Shown: one piece after another, positions 38,638-52,410 of the stretch
Layout of the letters: each line of letters opens with the position of its first letter
Numbering within the stretch: position 1 is the first letter of the stretch
NCBI RefSeq assembly: GCF_000331995.1
Contig: NC_020134.1
Location: 2,268,002-2,332,001 of the forward strand
DNA length: 64,000 nt
From: Thermoclostridium stercorarium subsp. stercorarium DSM 8532
GTDB taxonomy: Bacteria; Bacillota; Clostridia; DSM-8532
Direction: 5' to 3'
Notes under the pieces: generated by a model
The model's input: the letters and a program-made list of their open reading frames with translations, nothing else
Told to the model about the DNA's origin: nothing
The model's database searches: none
Position numbers and translations under genes: made by a program

Positions 38638-39102
38638 TTATTCCTCAATGGATACATCAATATCCACACTTCTGCTGTCGCCCAAATCCAGAGGCACACA
38701 TATGGTGTTCATTTTTGTCTGCGAAACAACTATATTGTCCCCCATCAGCAACGAAGGAGGAGTTATTTCGACATTAATCCCTCTGGTCGACAATATGGTA
38801 GCAGTATTCCCAATTATCATATTTCCCAGTTCTGCTATAGCGCTTCTTGCCATATCGTCGAAAACCTCAATCGGCATACCGCCCATCATTGTGGACGCTA
38901 TAATTTTCGCCGTCTCAACGCTTAAGGAAATTATAACCTGCCCCCGTATTGTTCCGGTCAAACCAACAATGACCGCCACAGAATCACTGTTATAAGGCGA
39001 TTTTTTTAAATATACCTTTTTCAAACTCGGCTTTACACCGATAACCATTTGAAAAACCTGCTGGCTTGCCTCAATAAAAGGATTTATATATTCCACTTTC
39101 AT
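38638..39102 (-). CDS. CheX-like CheY-P phosphatase
   Basis: 154-aa protein of the CheC/CheX/FliY fold. A single phosphatase motif ELGNMIIGN near residue 91 gives the Glu and Asn that hydrolyse CheY-P. The N-terminus MKVEYINPFIEASQQVF is typical of CheX. It probably acts in chemotaxis or in another phosphorelay. The start follows AGGAG. No other chemotaxis genes are in the window. Confidence 0.85.
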   Translation of the reverse strand: MKVEYINPFIEASQQVFQMVIGVKPSLKKVYLKKSPYNSDSVAVIVGLTGTIRGQVIISLSVETAKIIASTMMGGMPIEVFDDMARSAIAELGNMIIGNTATILSTRGINVEITPPSLLMGDNIVVSQTKMNTICVPLDLGDSRSVDIDVSIEE

Positions 39103-39402
39103 AAAAAAAACTCCTGTACATAAAAATCATATCATTTAAAAAGAAAACATAAAAACTTTTATCTTTTAACATATATATGTATTTTACCACATTATCGAAT
39201 ATCGTCAAATTTTGCGTTATTTTTAACAAGGAATATTCCAAACCCGCTGCTTTTCTGTACCAACACAAAAACAAACATACTTAAAACTTAAAACCATGTA
39301 AATTTGTATAAACGACAAAAAATTCAAATTAAAAACCATCTTTATTTATCTTCTTTGCCGAAAAGATAACTTCGTGCATATAAACTCCTGCAAAATAAAA
39401 TG
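39103..39402. other. Intergenic region
   Basis: AT-rich region between cheX and the rRNA operon terminator. No gene, repeat or RNA element was recognised. Confidence 0.5.
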
Positions 39403-39440
39403 AAAGGACGGTTCTTTCAGTTTCCAAAGAACCGTCCTTT
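39403..39440 (-). terminator. rRNA operon terminator
   Basis: Perfect 15-bp stem AAAGGACGGTTCTTT and its complement, followed on the minus strand by CATTTTATTTT. It lies directly after tRNA-Asn. Confidence 0.85.
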
Positions 39441-39444
39441 CATC

Positions 39445-39520
39445 TGGCTCCTCAAGTTGGACTCGAACCAACGACCCTGCGGTTAACAGCCGCATGCTCT
39501 ACCGACTGAGCTATTGAGGA
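39445..39520 (-). tRNA. tRNA-Asn (anticodon GTT)
   Basis: 76-nt cloverleaf, acceptor TCCTCAA/TTGAGGA, anticodon stem GCGGC around CTGTTAA giving GTT, T-loop GGTTCGAGTCC and encoded CCA. It is the last gene of the rRNA operon. Confidence 0.96.
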
Positions 39521-39527
39521 ATAAAAT

Positions 39528-39643
<116 letters not shown>

Positions 39644-39724
39644 AATTTTTAATTTTTAAGGTACATATAAGTACCCTCAAAACTGTATAATGCCTACCGC
39701 CGGCTTCCTCGGAAAGCCTTCTTT

Positions 39725-42637
<2,913 letters not shown>

Positions 42638-42877
42638 TCTTCGGCCTTCTCTTCAGGGTTGTCTAATCAACCCCTAAGTGAGCGGTCTTCCCTAAAAAAT
42701 TGTAACTCGCTTCCGTAACTTCACCTTCTCAGGCTCCGTTACCTCCGCTCGTTACCACCAGCTTCAGCATTATACAGTTTTCAAGGTACTGTAATGATTT
42801 AATTCTGTTTAGCCGTCCACATTACTTATGCCAAACCAAAGAAGTCTTTTCAGTGTACGGCATATATTACTTTATTA

Positions 42878-42953
42878 TGGTGGAGATAAGGAGATTCGAA
42901 CTCCTGACCCCCTGCTTGCAAGGCAGGTGCTCTCCCAACTGAGCTATACCCCC
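42878..42953 (-). tRNA. tRNA-Ala (anticodon TGC) in the rRNA spacer
   Basis: 76-nt cloverleaf, acceptor GGGGGTA, anticodon stem CCTGC around CTTGCAA giving TGC, T-loop GTTCGAATC and encoded CCA. It is the only tRNA between 16S and 23S; the common tRNA-Ile partner is absent. Confidence 0.96.
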
Positions 42954-43084
42954 ACATCATAATAATCATTACATTTCCCAATGTCCTTTTATGAATCCAA
43001 CACCGGACACTGGAAATTAAACAGTGCATTGACGAACCCGACCGACCTGGATTGGCTTTACTGCTTTTAGCAGTAAGCCTGTCT

Positions 43085-44622
<1,538 letters not shown>

Positions 44623-44796
44623 AAACTTCTTACCGTCTAATCCGATGGTTTCCCTCTAGCTCTGTTACACAGAGTCTCAAAGTTCTTAACGGATTCGTCT
44701 TGCACTGTTCAATTTTCAATGTCCGGTTCCAACTACCCGTCGGCTCTGCCACTTCCGCTGTCCTTGCCTTCGCCGTCTTCCCCGTGGCGAATTCTT

Positions 44797-45069
44797 AGTT
44801 TATCACGTCTCTTATCTTTTGTCAAGTGCTTTATGTTAATTATTTTTTAATGTCTTTACGACATTTTTGCTTTTATTTCCCGCCGCTTTTTATCATCAGC
44901 GACAGCTTCTTTATCTTATCACGCTGTTTGACCTTTGTCAAGACCGAAGTTGTTATTTGTAATTTATTATTTCCCGTTCTAAATCAAAAAATAACAACTT
45001 TATTTCTTGATTTAACCAGTGTCAAGCAGCGACTTTTAGATATTAGCACAGCCCCGGTGCCGTTGTCAA
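44797..45069 (-). promoter_or_regulatory. Four tandem sigma-A promoters of the rRNA operon
   Basis: Each has a perfect TTGACA on the minus strand. From upstream: TTGACA (45064-45069)/18/TAATAT (45040-45045); TTGACA (45020-45025)/17/TAAAGT (44997-45002); TTGACA (44936-44941)/17/TAAGAT (44913-44918); TTGACA (44820-44825)/17/TAAACT (44797-44802). The region between the last promoter and 16S is untranslated leader. Confidence 0.8.
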
Positions 45070-45103
45070 TAGGGTTATTAATAAGTTTTTGTTTTTTTCA
45101 TAT

Positions 45104-45133
45104 CAAAAAACGGGGTTTAAAATACCCCGTTTT
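45104..45133 (-). terminator. Terminator after the LCP gene
   Basis: AAAACGGGG/CCCCGTTTT stem with a 9-nt loop followed by a T-run on the minus strand; it insulates the rRNA promoters from the LCP gene. Confidence 0.85.
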
Positions 45134-45157
45134 CAGCCCAAATCCAGTTATCATCAA

Positions 45158-46261
45158 CTATTCTTCTGTCTTTAATATTTCATACAGAATTCCGTTTATA
45201 TTTTTGCTTGAGGAACACTCAATCACTTCGGTTATCTGTTCATACTTTCCCCTTATGGCTTTCTGCATTATATTCGCGTACTGGAAAATTTCATTTCCTT
45301 TAACGCTTGTTTTAACGTATTTCGAAATTATATCGAACAACTCACCCGCCTTTGACAGGTTCTTAAGATTTACATGCTGTTCGAAAAACGCCTTTAAAAA
45401 CGCATTCTGGTTCTTTTGCCTGAAATAAACCGAGTATGTTTTAAACTCCCCTTCCCGTGTATACCCTTGTCTGAAACGCACGAAGCCTTCAGCCTGCGCG
45501 CCGTTCAGAAGTTGGTACCCTGGCTCAAGATGTATGTAAAGATTTTGCACCGGGTCCTCATAATGCATATATACGGGCACATTAACCCATACTCCGCCAA
45601 ACAGGTCAACAACTTTACGGAAACCTTCTGTCTTTATAATAATATAATCATCTATCTCAATTCCAAAAATCTCATCCATCAGATCGGCCCAAAAATTCAT
45701 CGCGTATATTGTGTTGCCAGATGTTCCGAATTTGCCGTCCTCCGCCCCGTACTTTAAATCAATGGCAATTGCATGGGCGGCATTCATCTTTTGTATGCTC
45801 GGATCGGCCGCATGTGTCGGGTTTGCTTTCTTCAGTTCTTCCAACACTTTATCACTGTAATCTATATAAACATCCCTTGGAAAATTAATTAATTTCATTT
45901 GCTTGTTCTTTTCATCTATGCTCAGGACAATTATTGTGTCATACGCCTGGTAAAGCGCATCCTGTCCGATTAGAAGAATGTTTTTGCTTTCCGGCTCAAC
46001 AAGCGTTTTGTAATATCTCTGCCCGTTTGTAAGGCCTTTGGTTTCTTCAGTCTTTTCCTGATCCTCTTCATTTTCTTCTTCAGGTGCTGCTGTGGGTTCA
46101 GGTGTAACAGTAATTTCAGGCACAGGCTCTTCATACTGAACTGTTTGAGCTGATTTGTCGTAATCAGCAGGTTTCGCAAAAATAATCAGAACCACTGTAA
46201 ACAAAATACTTGATATCAGCAGCATCAGCAACGCTATTTTCGTTTTTTTCTGAAGTCTCAT
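45158..46261 (-). CDS. LytR-CpsA-Psr family protein
   Basis: 367-aa cell-envelope protein: an N-terminal membrane anchor (about residues 8-30), an acidic Pro/Thr/Glu-rich stem (about 35-80) and an extracellular LCP domain. The domain shows NILLIGQDAL, the phosphate-binding KLINFPRDVYID and the late VRFRQGYTREGEF segment with its conserved Arg residues. LCP proteins attach teichoic-acid-like or capsular polymers to peptidoglycan. The start at 46261 has AGGG at about 9 nt. The gene stands alone. Confidence 0.85.
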   Translation of the reverse strand: MRLQKKTKIALLMLLISSILFTVVLIIFAKPADYDKSAQTVQYEEPVPEITVTPEPTAAPEEENEEDQEKTEETKGLTNGQRYYKTLVEPESKNILLIGQDALYQAYDTIIVLSIDEKNKQMKLINFPRDVYIDYSDKVLEELKKANPTHAADPSIQKMNAAHAIAIDLKYGAEDGKFGTSGNTIYAMNFWADLMDEIFGIEIDDYIIIKTEGFRKVVDLFGGVWVNVPVYMHYEDPVQNLYIHLEPGYQLLNGAQAEGFVRFRQGYTREGEFKTYSVYFRQKNQNAFLKAFFEQHVNLKNLSKAGELFDIISKYVKTSVKGNEIFQYANIMQKAIRGKYEQITEVIECSSSKNINGILYEILKTEE

Positions 46262-46362
46262 TCCGTTTTTTCCCTGCCTCAAAAACCAAATATATACACT
46301 TGTTTTACATTAATATAATTATATCATGCAATTTAACCTTACTTCAAACGGTAAAATGACCA

Positions 46363-46395
46363 AAGGCAGCAGATTATGTCATAACCTGCTGCCTT
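46363..46395 (-). terminator. Hairpin after valS
   Basis: 10-bp stem AAGGCAGCAG/CTGCTGCCTT downstream of the valS stop with a modest T content after it. Confidence 0.55.
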
Positions 46396-46423
46396 AAGCA
46401 TTTGCTGTAATTATAACCTTACA

Positions 46424-49081
46424 TCACTGCATTTTGCTTTTTATAAACTGTATCCTTTCAAGCACTTTATCGTAAAGTTCGCTGTATTTTTCAAGTTTTT
46501 CCCTTTCGGCGTCAACAACCTTCTGCGGTGCCTTTGATACAAAACTCTCGTTGCTGAGTTTTCCTTTAACCCTGTCAAGTTCCTTCTCAAGATTCTCCTT
46601 TTCTTTAAGAAGCCGTTCCATCTCTTTTTCAAAATCAAGCAGCTCATCCAGCGGAATATATATTTCCACTCCTTTTATAACGCTTGAAACGGCATCATGT
46701 GGAACATGCGATTTATCACTGCAGATTTCAAATGCTGACACTCCTGCAAGCCTGATAAACGTTGACTCTTCTTCACGGAAAATCGCTTCCATTTCACGAT
46801 CTTCCATTACCAAAATAGCTTTCGGTCTTTTGTTTACCGGAACTTTCATTTCGGCTTTGATATTGCGTATGCTGCGTATTGCTTCCATTATCGTGCTCAT
46901 CCTGGCTTCCGCATCAGGATCGTTTAACTCCTCCCGGTATGCCGGCCAGCTTGAAATCATTATACTTTCATCCTCGGTATACAGGTGCTGGTATATTTCT
47001 TCGGTAATAAACGGCATAAACGGATGCAGAAGTTTCATTGAATTCTTCAGGACCTCGTTCAGAACGTACAAGGCTTCAAGCCTGCCCTTGGCTTCGCGGT
47101 CAAAAAGTCTCGGCTTTACCAGTTCTATATACCAGTCGCAGAATTCCTCCCAGATAAATTCATAAATCTTTTGAAGCCCTATTCCAAGCTCAAACTTCTC
47201 GAGGTTTTCGGTAACTTCCCTTGTTACCGTGTTAACTCTGCTCAGTATCCATCTGTCGGGCAACGCAAAATTCTCTTTCTTTACATTGTCAAAATTTACT
47301 TCCCTGTCAAAATTCATCATTACAAAGCGGAAAGCATTCCATATCTTATTGGCAAAATTCCTGCTCGCTTCCAGCTTTTCTTCAGAAAAACGCATGTCAT
47401 TTCCCGGTGAAGTACCGATGGTCAACGCATACCTTAACGCATCGGTTCCGTAATTTTCAATCACTTCTATCGGATCCACGCCATTGCCGAGAGATTTGCT
47501 CATTTTTCTGCCGAGGGCATCCCGTACGAGGCCATGGATCAGAACATACCTGAACGGAACATCTCCCATGTGCTCCAAACCGGAGAAAATCATGCGTGCA
47601 ACCCAGAAGAAAATAATATCATAACCTGTGACAAGAACGTTCGTAGGATAGAAAAATTCCAGATCTTCCGTCTTTTCCGGCCAACCAAGGGTGGAAAAAG
47701 GCCAAAGAGCCGAGCTGAACCATGTGTCAAGAACGTCCTCGTCCTGTACCAGGTTGGTGCTTCCGCACTTTTCACATTTTTCAGGCGCCGTTCTTGCCAC
47801 CTGCATATGGTCGCAATCCTTGCAGTACCATGCAGGAATACGGTGACCCCACCAAAGCTGTCTTGAAATACACCAGTCCTGAATGTTTTCCATCCAGTTG
47901 AAATAAATTTTCGAAAAGCGTTCAGGCACGAATTTAATCTTTCGGCTTTTTACTGCTTCAATTGCAGGCTCCGCAAGGGGTTTCATCTTAACAAACCACT
48001 GCTTTGACACTTTTGGTTCTATTACCGTATGACAGCGGTAACAGGTTCCGACATTGTGTTTGTGCGGTTTTACTTCAGCCAGCAGGCCTAATTTTTCCAG
48101 GTCAGCCACAATCCTCTTTCTTGCCTCATACCTGTCCAACCCGTTGTAAATACCGGCATTCTCGTTCATTGTGGCATTATCGTTCATAACATCAATTACC
48201 GGCAGGTTATGCCTTCTTCCAACCTCAAAGTCGTTCGGGTCATGAGCAGGAGTGATCTTTACAACGCCCGTTCCGAATTCCTTTTCCACATATTCGTCGG
48301 CAATCACCGGAATTTCACGGTTTACCAAAGGAAGTATAACTGTTTTTCCTATAAAGCGTTTGTATCTTTCATCCTCAGGATGCACTGCAACGGCTGTGTC
48401 GCCGAGCATTGTCTCAGGACGGGTTGTGGCAACGGTAAGGTACTCATTTTCGCCCTTTACAGGATAACGTATATACCAAAGTTTTCCTTCTTTTTCTTCA
48501 TATTCCACTTCGGCATCGGATATTGTGGTCAGGCAGCAGGGACACCAGTTAATTATTCTTTCCCCTCTGTATATAAGGCCCTTTTCATAAAGTCTCACAA
48601 ATACTTCTATAACGGCTTTAGAGAGATTTTCATCCATTGTAAAGCGTTCCCGTTTCCAGTCACAGGAACAACCAAGTCTTTTCAACTGCTCCACAATTCT
48701 TCCGCCGTACTGTTTCTTCCATGCCCATGCCCTTTCCAGGAATTTTTCACGTCCCAGCTGTTCCTTTGTCAGGCCTTCTTCAGCCAGCTTTTCAACAATT
48801 TTCACTTCGGTAGCGATGCTTGCATGGTCGGTTCCTGGAACCCATAAAGCACAATAACCCTGCATTCTTCTAAAACGGATAAGAATATCCTGAAGCGTAT
48901 TGTCCAGCGCATGGCCCATATGCAGATGACCCGTTATGTTTGGCGGAGGCATTACAATTGTAAAAGGCTCTTTATTTCTGTCAATTTCTGCGTGAAAATA
49001 ATCCTTTTCCATCCAGAATTTGTATATGCGTTCCTCAACTTCTCCAGGCACATAAGTTTTCGGAATATCGTTCATATTCAT
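46424..49081 (-). CDS. valS: Valine--tRNA ligase
   Basis: 885-aa class I synthetase. [16 protein letters not shown] carries the HIGH motif (about residue 50), an editing domain follows, [13 protein letters not shown] is the KMSKS loop (about residue 525), and the C-terminus has the ValS coiled-coil tRNA arm. A zinc-type CKDCDHMQ...CEKCGS pair lies near residue 425. The ATG at 49081 is at good distance from AGGAGG. It follows a small membrane gene and a T-box leader that probably senses uncharged tRNA-Val. Confidence 0.96.
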   Translation of the reverse strand: MNMNDIPKTYVPGEVEERIYKFWMEKDYFHAEIDRNKEPFTIVMPPPNITGHLHMGHALDNTLQDILIRFRRMQGYCALWVPGTDHASIATEVKIVEKLAEEGLTKEQLGREKFLERAWAWKKQYGGRIVEQLKRLGCSCDWKRERFTMDENLSKAVIEVFVRLYEKGLIYRGERIINWCPCCLTTISDAEVEYEEKEGKLWYIRYPVKGENEYLTVATTRPETMLGDTAVAVHPEDERYKRFIGKTVILPLVNREIPVIADEYVEKEFGTGVVKITPAHDPNDFEVGRRHNLPVIDVMNDNATMNENAGIYNGLDRYEARKRIVADLEKLGLLAEVKPHKHNVGTCYRCHTVIEPKVSKQWFVKMKPLAEPAIEAVKSRKIKFVPERFSKIYFNWMENIQDWCISRQLWWGHRIPAWYCKDCDHMQVARTAPEKCEKCGSTNLVQDEDVLDTWFSSALWPFSTLGWPEKTEDLEFFYPTNVLVTGYDIIFFWVARMIFSGLEHMGDVPFRYVLIHGLVRDALGRKMSKSLGNGVDPIEVIENYGTDALRYALTIGTSPGNDMRFSEEKLEASRNFANKIWNAFRFVMMNFDREVNFDNVKKENFALPDRWILSRVNTVTREVTENLEKFELGIGLQKIYEFIWEEFCDWYIELVKPRLFDREAKGRLEALYVLNEVLKNSMKLLHPFMPFITEEIYQHLYTEDESIMISSWPAYREELNDPDAEARMSTIMEAIRSIRNIKAEMKVPVNKRPKAILVMEDREMEAIFREEESTFIRLAGVSAFEICSDKSHVPHDAVSSVIKGVEIYIPLDELLDFEKEMERLLKEKENLEKELDRVKGKLSNESFVSKAPQKVVDAEREKLEKYSELYDKVLERIQFIKSKMQ

Positions 49082-49134
49082 TTTCATTCCTCCTGAAATA
49101 AATATTTCAATTCTGCTTTAATTTTTAAAATTAA

Positions 49135-49401
49135 TTATCTGAAGGCAATCAAAACCGAAATGCTTCCCAGCATTATCAAAAGCAATCCCATTTGTTTGAA
49201 CGATAATGATTTCCGTGAAATGTAATCCTCATATTCGTTTCCGGCATCGTCTGAAAAACTGCCGTCTTTTTCACAATGATTCGGGCGGCTGACAATACCT
49301 CCGTCTGTTTTTGTTCTTCCGGCCAAAAAGCCGGCCCCGTAAACCAGGAATGCACCAACTGCTACAATCAATACGGACAATACTTTGAAGAAAACCGTCA
49401 A
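49135..49401 (-). CDS. Small membrane protein between T-box and valS
   Basis: 88-aa protein with two membrane spans (about residues 4-26 and 69-86) joined by a polar segment. The TTG start follows AGGAGGTG, immediately downstream of the T-box terminator, so the gene is under the same tRNA control as valS. No family recognised. A longer open frame runs up into the leader but crosses the terminator and lacks a ribosome site. Confidence 0.6.
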   Translation of the reverse strand: MTVFFKVLSVLIVAVGAFLVYGAGFLAGRTKTDGGIVSRPNHCEKDGSFSDDAGNEYEDYISRKSLSFKQMGLLLIMLGSISVLIAFR

Positions 49402-49447
49402 TACAACACCTCCTATCCAAATCAGCAATCCTGATTTTACCGGTATC

Positions 49448-49700
49448 AAAAAAAAACCTTTCGCCACTTTTGGACGAAAGGATCTCTTCCGCGGTACCAC
49501 CAAAATTCCCTTTTGACAGGACACTCTATGGAACGATAACGGATTCCACCCGGCCGGCTTACTTCAAGTTCAGCCGTGCGACTCCGGAGCGACTTCGACA
49601 AAACAGATACCGAATACGCTTCCACCCTACGGCGTATACTCTCTGGCGGCCTGTTTTTGCCTACTCCTCTCCTTCACCGTCACTGCAATATTTATATACA
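49448..49700 (-). ncRNA. T-box leader, probably valine-responsive
   Basis: On the minus strand this leader shows an AGAGAG-type Stem I element, a TGAACTTGAAGTA Stem III-like region, a GTTATC segment, the T-box core TTTGGTGGTACCGCG and a terminator CCTTTCG/CGAAAGG followed by nine T residues (49448-49481). A GTC triplet lies in a plausible specifier position before CTCC. Promoter TTGACA/17/TACTAT is at 49703-49731. It controls the small membrane gene and valS. Confidence 0.88.
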
Positions 49701-49773
49701 TGATAGTAATTTAGAAAATTGTTTTTGTCAAGAAATCCAAAACCTTTTTGCCGGTTTTTGAATTATAATTCGG

Positions 49774-49802
49774 TCACGCTTTTTATGTAAAATTCATAGG
49801 AT
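49774..49802 (+). promoter_or_regulatory. Candidate sigma-E promoter of cotJ
   Basis: TCACGCT at 49774-49780, a 14-nt spacer and CATAGGAT at 49795-49802 resemble the mother-cell sigma-E pattern (TCATATT-N14-CATAcaaT). cotJ of Bacillus is sigma-E controlled, which supports the assignment. Confidence 0.5.
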
Positions 49803-49839
49803 GTACTATGGAAAAAACATTTTCAGGGAAGGTGTTGTG

Positions 49840-50196
49840 ATGAAGGAAATCGCTGCGGTAATATATGCCGGCAACTGCTGCACCGGACCCAGCATCAGTA
49901 TTCCTGTAATGCCGGACGATCTGCAATTAAGCCAAACTTATACGCCGTATCAGGTTTACAGAGGTATCCTGCCGGCCATGGAAGGCCTTAAAAAAGGAAC
50001 TGTATTCAGTGAACTTTATCAGCCCTACAATGAAAAGAAAGAAGAACTTTGGCCAAAAGTCAACAAACAACCCATTCTTCCAGAAATAAACAAGCAACTC
50101 CCGGCAAAACAGGCTGAAAAAACAGAAAACATTATTAATGAAAAATATATCAGAGGAACGGTTTTCCCGGATTCCAATAACCGGGAAGTAAACTGA
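49840..50196 (+). CDS. cotJA: Spore coat protein CotJA
   Basis: 118-aa coat-associated protein. The central TYTPYQVYRGILPAMEGLKKGTVFSELYQPY block is the CotJA family core. N-terminal Cys-Cys and a polar C-terminal tail of about 45 residues lengthen it relative to the Bacillus protein. The start follows GGGAAGGTG and lies downstream of the sigma-E-like promoter. First gene of cotJA-cotJB-cotJC; the products assemble in the inner spore coat. Confidence 0.88.
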   Translation: MKEIAAVIYAGNCCTGPSISIPVMPDDLQLSQTYTPYQVYRGILPAMEGLKKGTVFSELYQPYNEKKEELWPKVNKQPILPEINKQLPAKQAEKTENIINEKYIRGTVFPDSNNREVN

Positions 50197-50211
50197 AAGG
50201 AGTGAAAATAC

Positions 50212-50463
50212 ATGGACGAACGTCAAAAACTGTTGGAACAGATAATGGCCTATGATTTCTGTCTGGTTGATTTAGGCCTGTTTTTGGACACTCATCCGTC
50301 CGATGCCAACGCACTTAAGGATTACAGAATGTGCTATGAGGAATCGCAAAAATTAAGAAAAATATATGAAGAAAAATACGGCCCGCTCAGTTTGCGGCAC
50401 CTGCCCAACCCGAACTGCTGGCAATGGGTAGACTCACCGTGGCCATGGGAAAAGGAGGCGTAG
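50212..50463 (+). CDS. cotJB: Spore coat protein CotJB
   Basis: 83-aa coat peptide assembly protein. LLEQIMAYDFCLVDLGLFLDTHP is the family N-terminus and the C-terminus NCWQWVDSPWPWEKEA has the usual Trp-rich end. It starts 15 bp after cotJA with AAAGGAG. It is needed for CotJC assembly in Bacillus. Intact and of normal size. Confidence 0.93.
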   Translation: MDERQKLLEQIMAYDFCLVDLGLFLDTHPSDANALKDYRMCYEESQKLRKIYEEKYGPLSLRHLPNPNCWQWVDSPWPWEKEA

Positions 50464-50465
50464 GT

Positions 50466-50684
50466 ATGTGGATTTATGAGAAAAAACTTCAGTATCCTAT
50501 AAGAATTAAAAGGCCCAATCCAAAACTGGCAAAATACATTATCAGTCAGTACGGCGGCCCTGACGGCGAGCTTGCGGCATCACTCCGCTACTTAAGCCAG
50601 AGATTTCACATGCCGACGAAAGAAACCAAAGCAATTCTGAATGACATCGGTACTGAAGAATTGGTGCCATTAGGTTATCAGTGA
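50466..50684 (+). pseudogene. cotJC: cotJC, N-terminal part (interrupted gene)
   Basis: First 63 codons of cotJC, starting at the ATG after AAGGAGGCG, 2 bp after cotJB. MWIYEKKLQYPIRIKRPNPK and GGPDGELAASLRYLSQRF are classic CotJC. The frame is normal to NDIGTEEL, then switches to VPLGY and stops at 50684. The missing part resumes at 58,787. The 72-aa product made from this configuration lacks the ExxH metal motif and most of the manganese-catalase fold. It is best viewed not as a dead gene but as one half of a gene that excision of the intervening element can rejoin. Confidence 0.93.
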
Positions 50685-50685
50685 T
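50642..50685 (+). other. Left junction (attL) of the intervening element
   Basis: GGTACTGA at 50649-50656, one differing base, then GAA at 50658-50660 are shared with the right junction. Inside the element GTTATCAGTGAT (50674-50685) is the inverted partner of ATCATTGATAAC at the right end, so the joined circle would form a 54-bp imperfect dyad centred on G50658/A50659. Confidence 0.8.
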
Positions 50686-50734
50686 ATATTATTATCTTTG
50701 GAAACTGAAATGATTAAACTCATCAATTACTCAT

Positions 50735-51190
50735 TTATATTGATACTTCTATTTTCATTATCTTCGGCAGCAGTATGGCAAAAAAGAACCCTGTAATTAC
50801 TCCAATTGCATTAGCTATAATATCATCTATATCAAAGACTCGCACATGAGTCAGTGAAAACAACACTTCTATCAATTGCAGAATTTCCAAAGACGAAGAA
50901 AAAATAAACGAACCAAGCATTACTTTCAAAACATTGCTTTTTCTTACATTTATCGCAAGAAGGCAGCCAAAGGGAATAAACAATAATATATTGAGAGTAA
51001 AGCCCTGCAGACAATCCCTAAGTACGGGAAATAAATGGTCTTTTAATGATAAACCATCGGCAATGATTCCATTGAAGATTTCTGCTGTATTTATAACGCA
51101 ATAGAACAGCGTGAAATCGAAATTTATATTTCTAAATCCCTTATATGAAAAGGGTAGACTTATCGGTAATTTAAGTGACAGCAATAGCAA
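50735..51190 (-). CDS. VanZ-family membrane protein
   Basis: 151-aa integral membrane protein with the VanZ pattern: LNILLFIPFGCLLA near residue 66, then SSSLEILQLI and RVFDIDDIIANAIG near residue 117, and a final helix. VanZ confers low-level teicoplanin resistance in the vanA cluster, but most homologues have unknown roles. The start is a TTG with no clear ribosome site, and the N-terminus is short for the family, so the gene may have lost its beginning. It is cargo of the intervening element. Confidence 0.7.
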   Translation of the reverse strand: MLLLSLKLPISLPFSYKGFRNINFDFTLFYCVINTAEIFNGIIADGLSLKDHLFPVLRDCLQGFTLNILLFIPFGCLLAINVRKSNVLKVMLGSFIFSSSLEILQLIEVLFSLTHVRVFDIDDIIANAIGVITGFFFAILLPKIMKIEVSI

Positions 51191-51249
51191 TGATTATATA
51201 TGTAATTTTTAATATTCGAGCTCACTTTACGCCTTCAGATGTTTTATTA

Positions 51250-51282
51250 AAACGCCGCCGGAAGGGAATGCCTCCGGCGTTT
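51250..51282. terminator. GC-rich hairpin in the left part of the element
   Basis: AAACGCCG/CGGCGTTT stem with a further inner GGAAGG/CCTCC pairing, in AT-rich surroundings. In the unexcised state it could end the truncated cotJ transcript; after excision it would be absent from that transcript. Confidence 0.55.
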
Positions 51283-51354
51283 CAATAATTTCAATAAAAT
51301 TATTCCGCAGCAACTGTAAACCAACCGGAATGATACCGTCCTGTACGGATATCC

Positions 51355-51425
51355 ATGGTTTTACACTATCGGACATCGACAGATTAATTATAGATCATTT
51401 TTGTAAATTATACCATTAATTTCGT
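51355..51425 (-). repeat. Partial third copy of the CRISPR leader
   Basis: A segment with GGACATCGACAGATTAATTATA and TTGTAAATTATAC closely matches parts of the leader at 51,806-51,965 and of the main leader. No repeat is recognisable on its left, so any associated array has been lost. Confidence 0.65.
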
Positions 51426-51488
51426 CATTTTTCAAAATGATAGAACCTCAAACACGGTCAGTAAATTACATTAAGCCAAAGTTAAAAA

Positions 51489-51805
51489 GTCCCAATTCCT
51501 TTTAGGTAAACTTTAAACCTTTTGAAAAAGAAGTGGTTCAAAACTTTTATATATTTTAATTCCTTACAGGTAAACTTAAAACTATCTCTTCACCGTAGAT
51601 TACGATGTACAAACGAAAGTTTCAATTCCTTATAGTTAAGCTTAAGACAGTATATTACGTTTGAGGGCGGCAGCGATTTTGCCTTGTTTCAATTCCTTAT
51701 AGGTAGGCTTTAAACAGTATAGGAGTAGTAACAATGAATATGCCACGGATATTACAATTCCTTGTAGGTAAATTTCTCTAATCCCTTCCCAGCTAAACTT
51801 CAAAC
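51489..51805 (-). CRISPR. Decayed CRISPR array, six degenerate repeats
   Basis: Repeats at 51489-51518, 51553-51582, 51619-51648, 51686-51715, 51751-51780 and 51776-51805, each 30 bp and related to the main repeat with up to about a dozen changes. The four spacers are 34-37 bp. The last two repeats overlap by 5 bp without a spacer, a deletion scar. Its own leader copy lies on the right. Confidence 0.85.
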
Positions 51806-51965
51806 CAGTGAAATACGCACAAAAAAACCTTTTTAAAAACCCGCAGCTATTCATTAAAATCCGCAAAGAGCTGATAATTCTCAATTTTTACATCTGGCGC
51901 TCCTCAGGGATTTTTACACTGCCGGACGTCGACAGATTAATTATAAACCTTTTATGTAAATTATA
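51806..51965 (-). promoter_or_regulatory. Leader copy of the decayed array
   Basis: AT-rich sequence sharing ATTAAAATCCGCAAA, AGCTGAT and GTCGACAGATTAATTATA-type blocks with the leader of the main array, in the same orientation, directly right of the decayed repeats. Confidence 0.7.
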
Positions 51966-52105
51966 CTACTACTTTTATTGTTTTCAAGAATAAATAAAGG
52001 CTCCGACAAACCTCAAAAGAATAATCATATTCGCTATTATTTACGGTACGCGACTTCTTCATAACTACACAGAATGGCTTGAAAATAAAATCGACAGTAA
52101 TTTAT

Positions 52106-52333
52106 GTTTCAACTCCTTATAGGTAAACTTTAAACGTCAGTTGATAACAGGAATATTTATGAAGTTGTAATGTTTCAATTCCTTATAGGTAAACTTCAAA
52201 CAGTTGCGGAATTAAAATACGTGTTTTCACGCGGTGAAGTTTCAATTCCTTATAGGTAAACTTTAAACTATCAAAAGAAGAAGCCAAAACAGCTGTTGAT
52301 CTGGTTTCAATTCCTTATAGGTAAACTTTAAAC
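52106..52333 (-). CRISPR. Distal CRISPR segment, four repeats
   Basis: 30-bp repeats at 52106-52135, 52172-52201, 52239-52268 and 52304-52333 with spacers of 35-37 bp. Three carry the CTTTAAAC variant at one end, as expected for older, leader-distal repeats. The spacer after 52333 is broken by an IS element and continues at 53,797, so this segment and the main array were once one array of 19 repeats. Confidence 0.93.
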
Positions 52334-52410
52334 CTCAGATTGGAAGCCGGGATATAATGATACCAGAAATTAAGACAGACAAAACGGCCAAAATAAGTTA
52401 GTATGGAACT

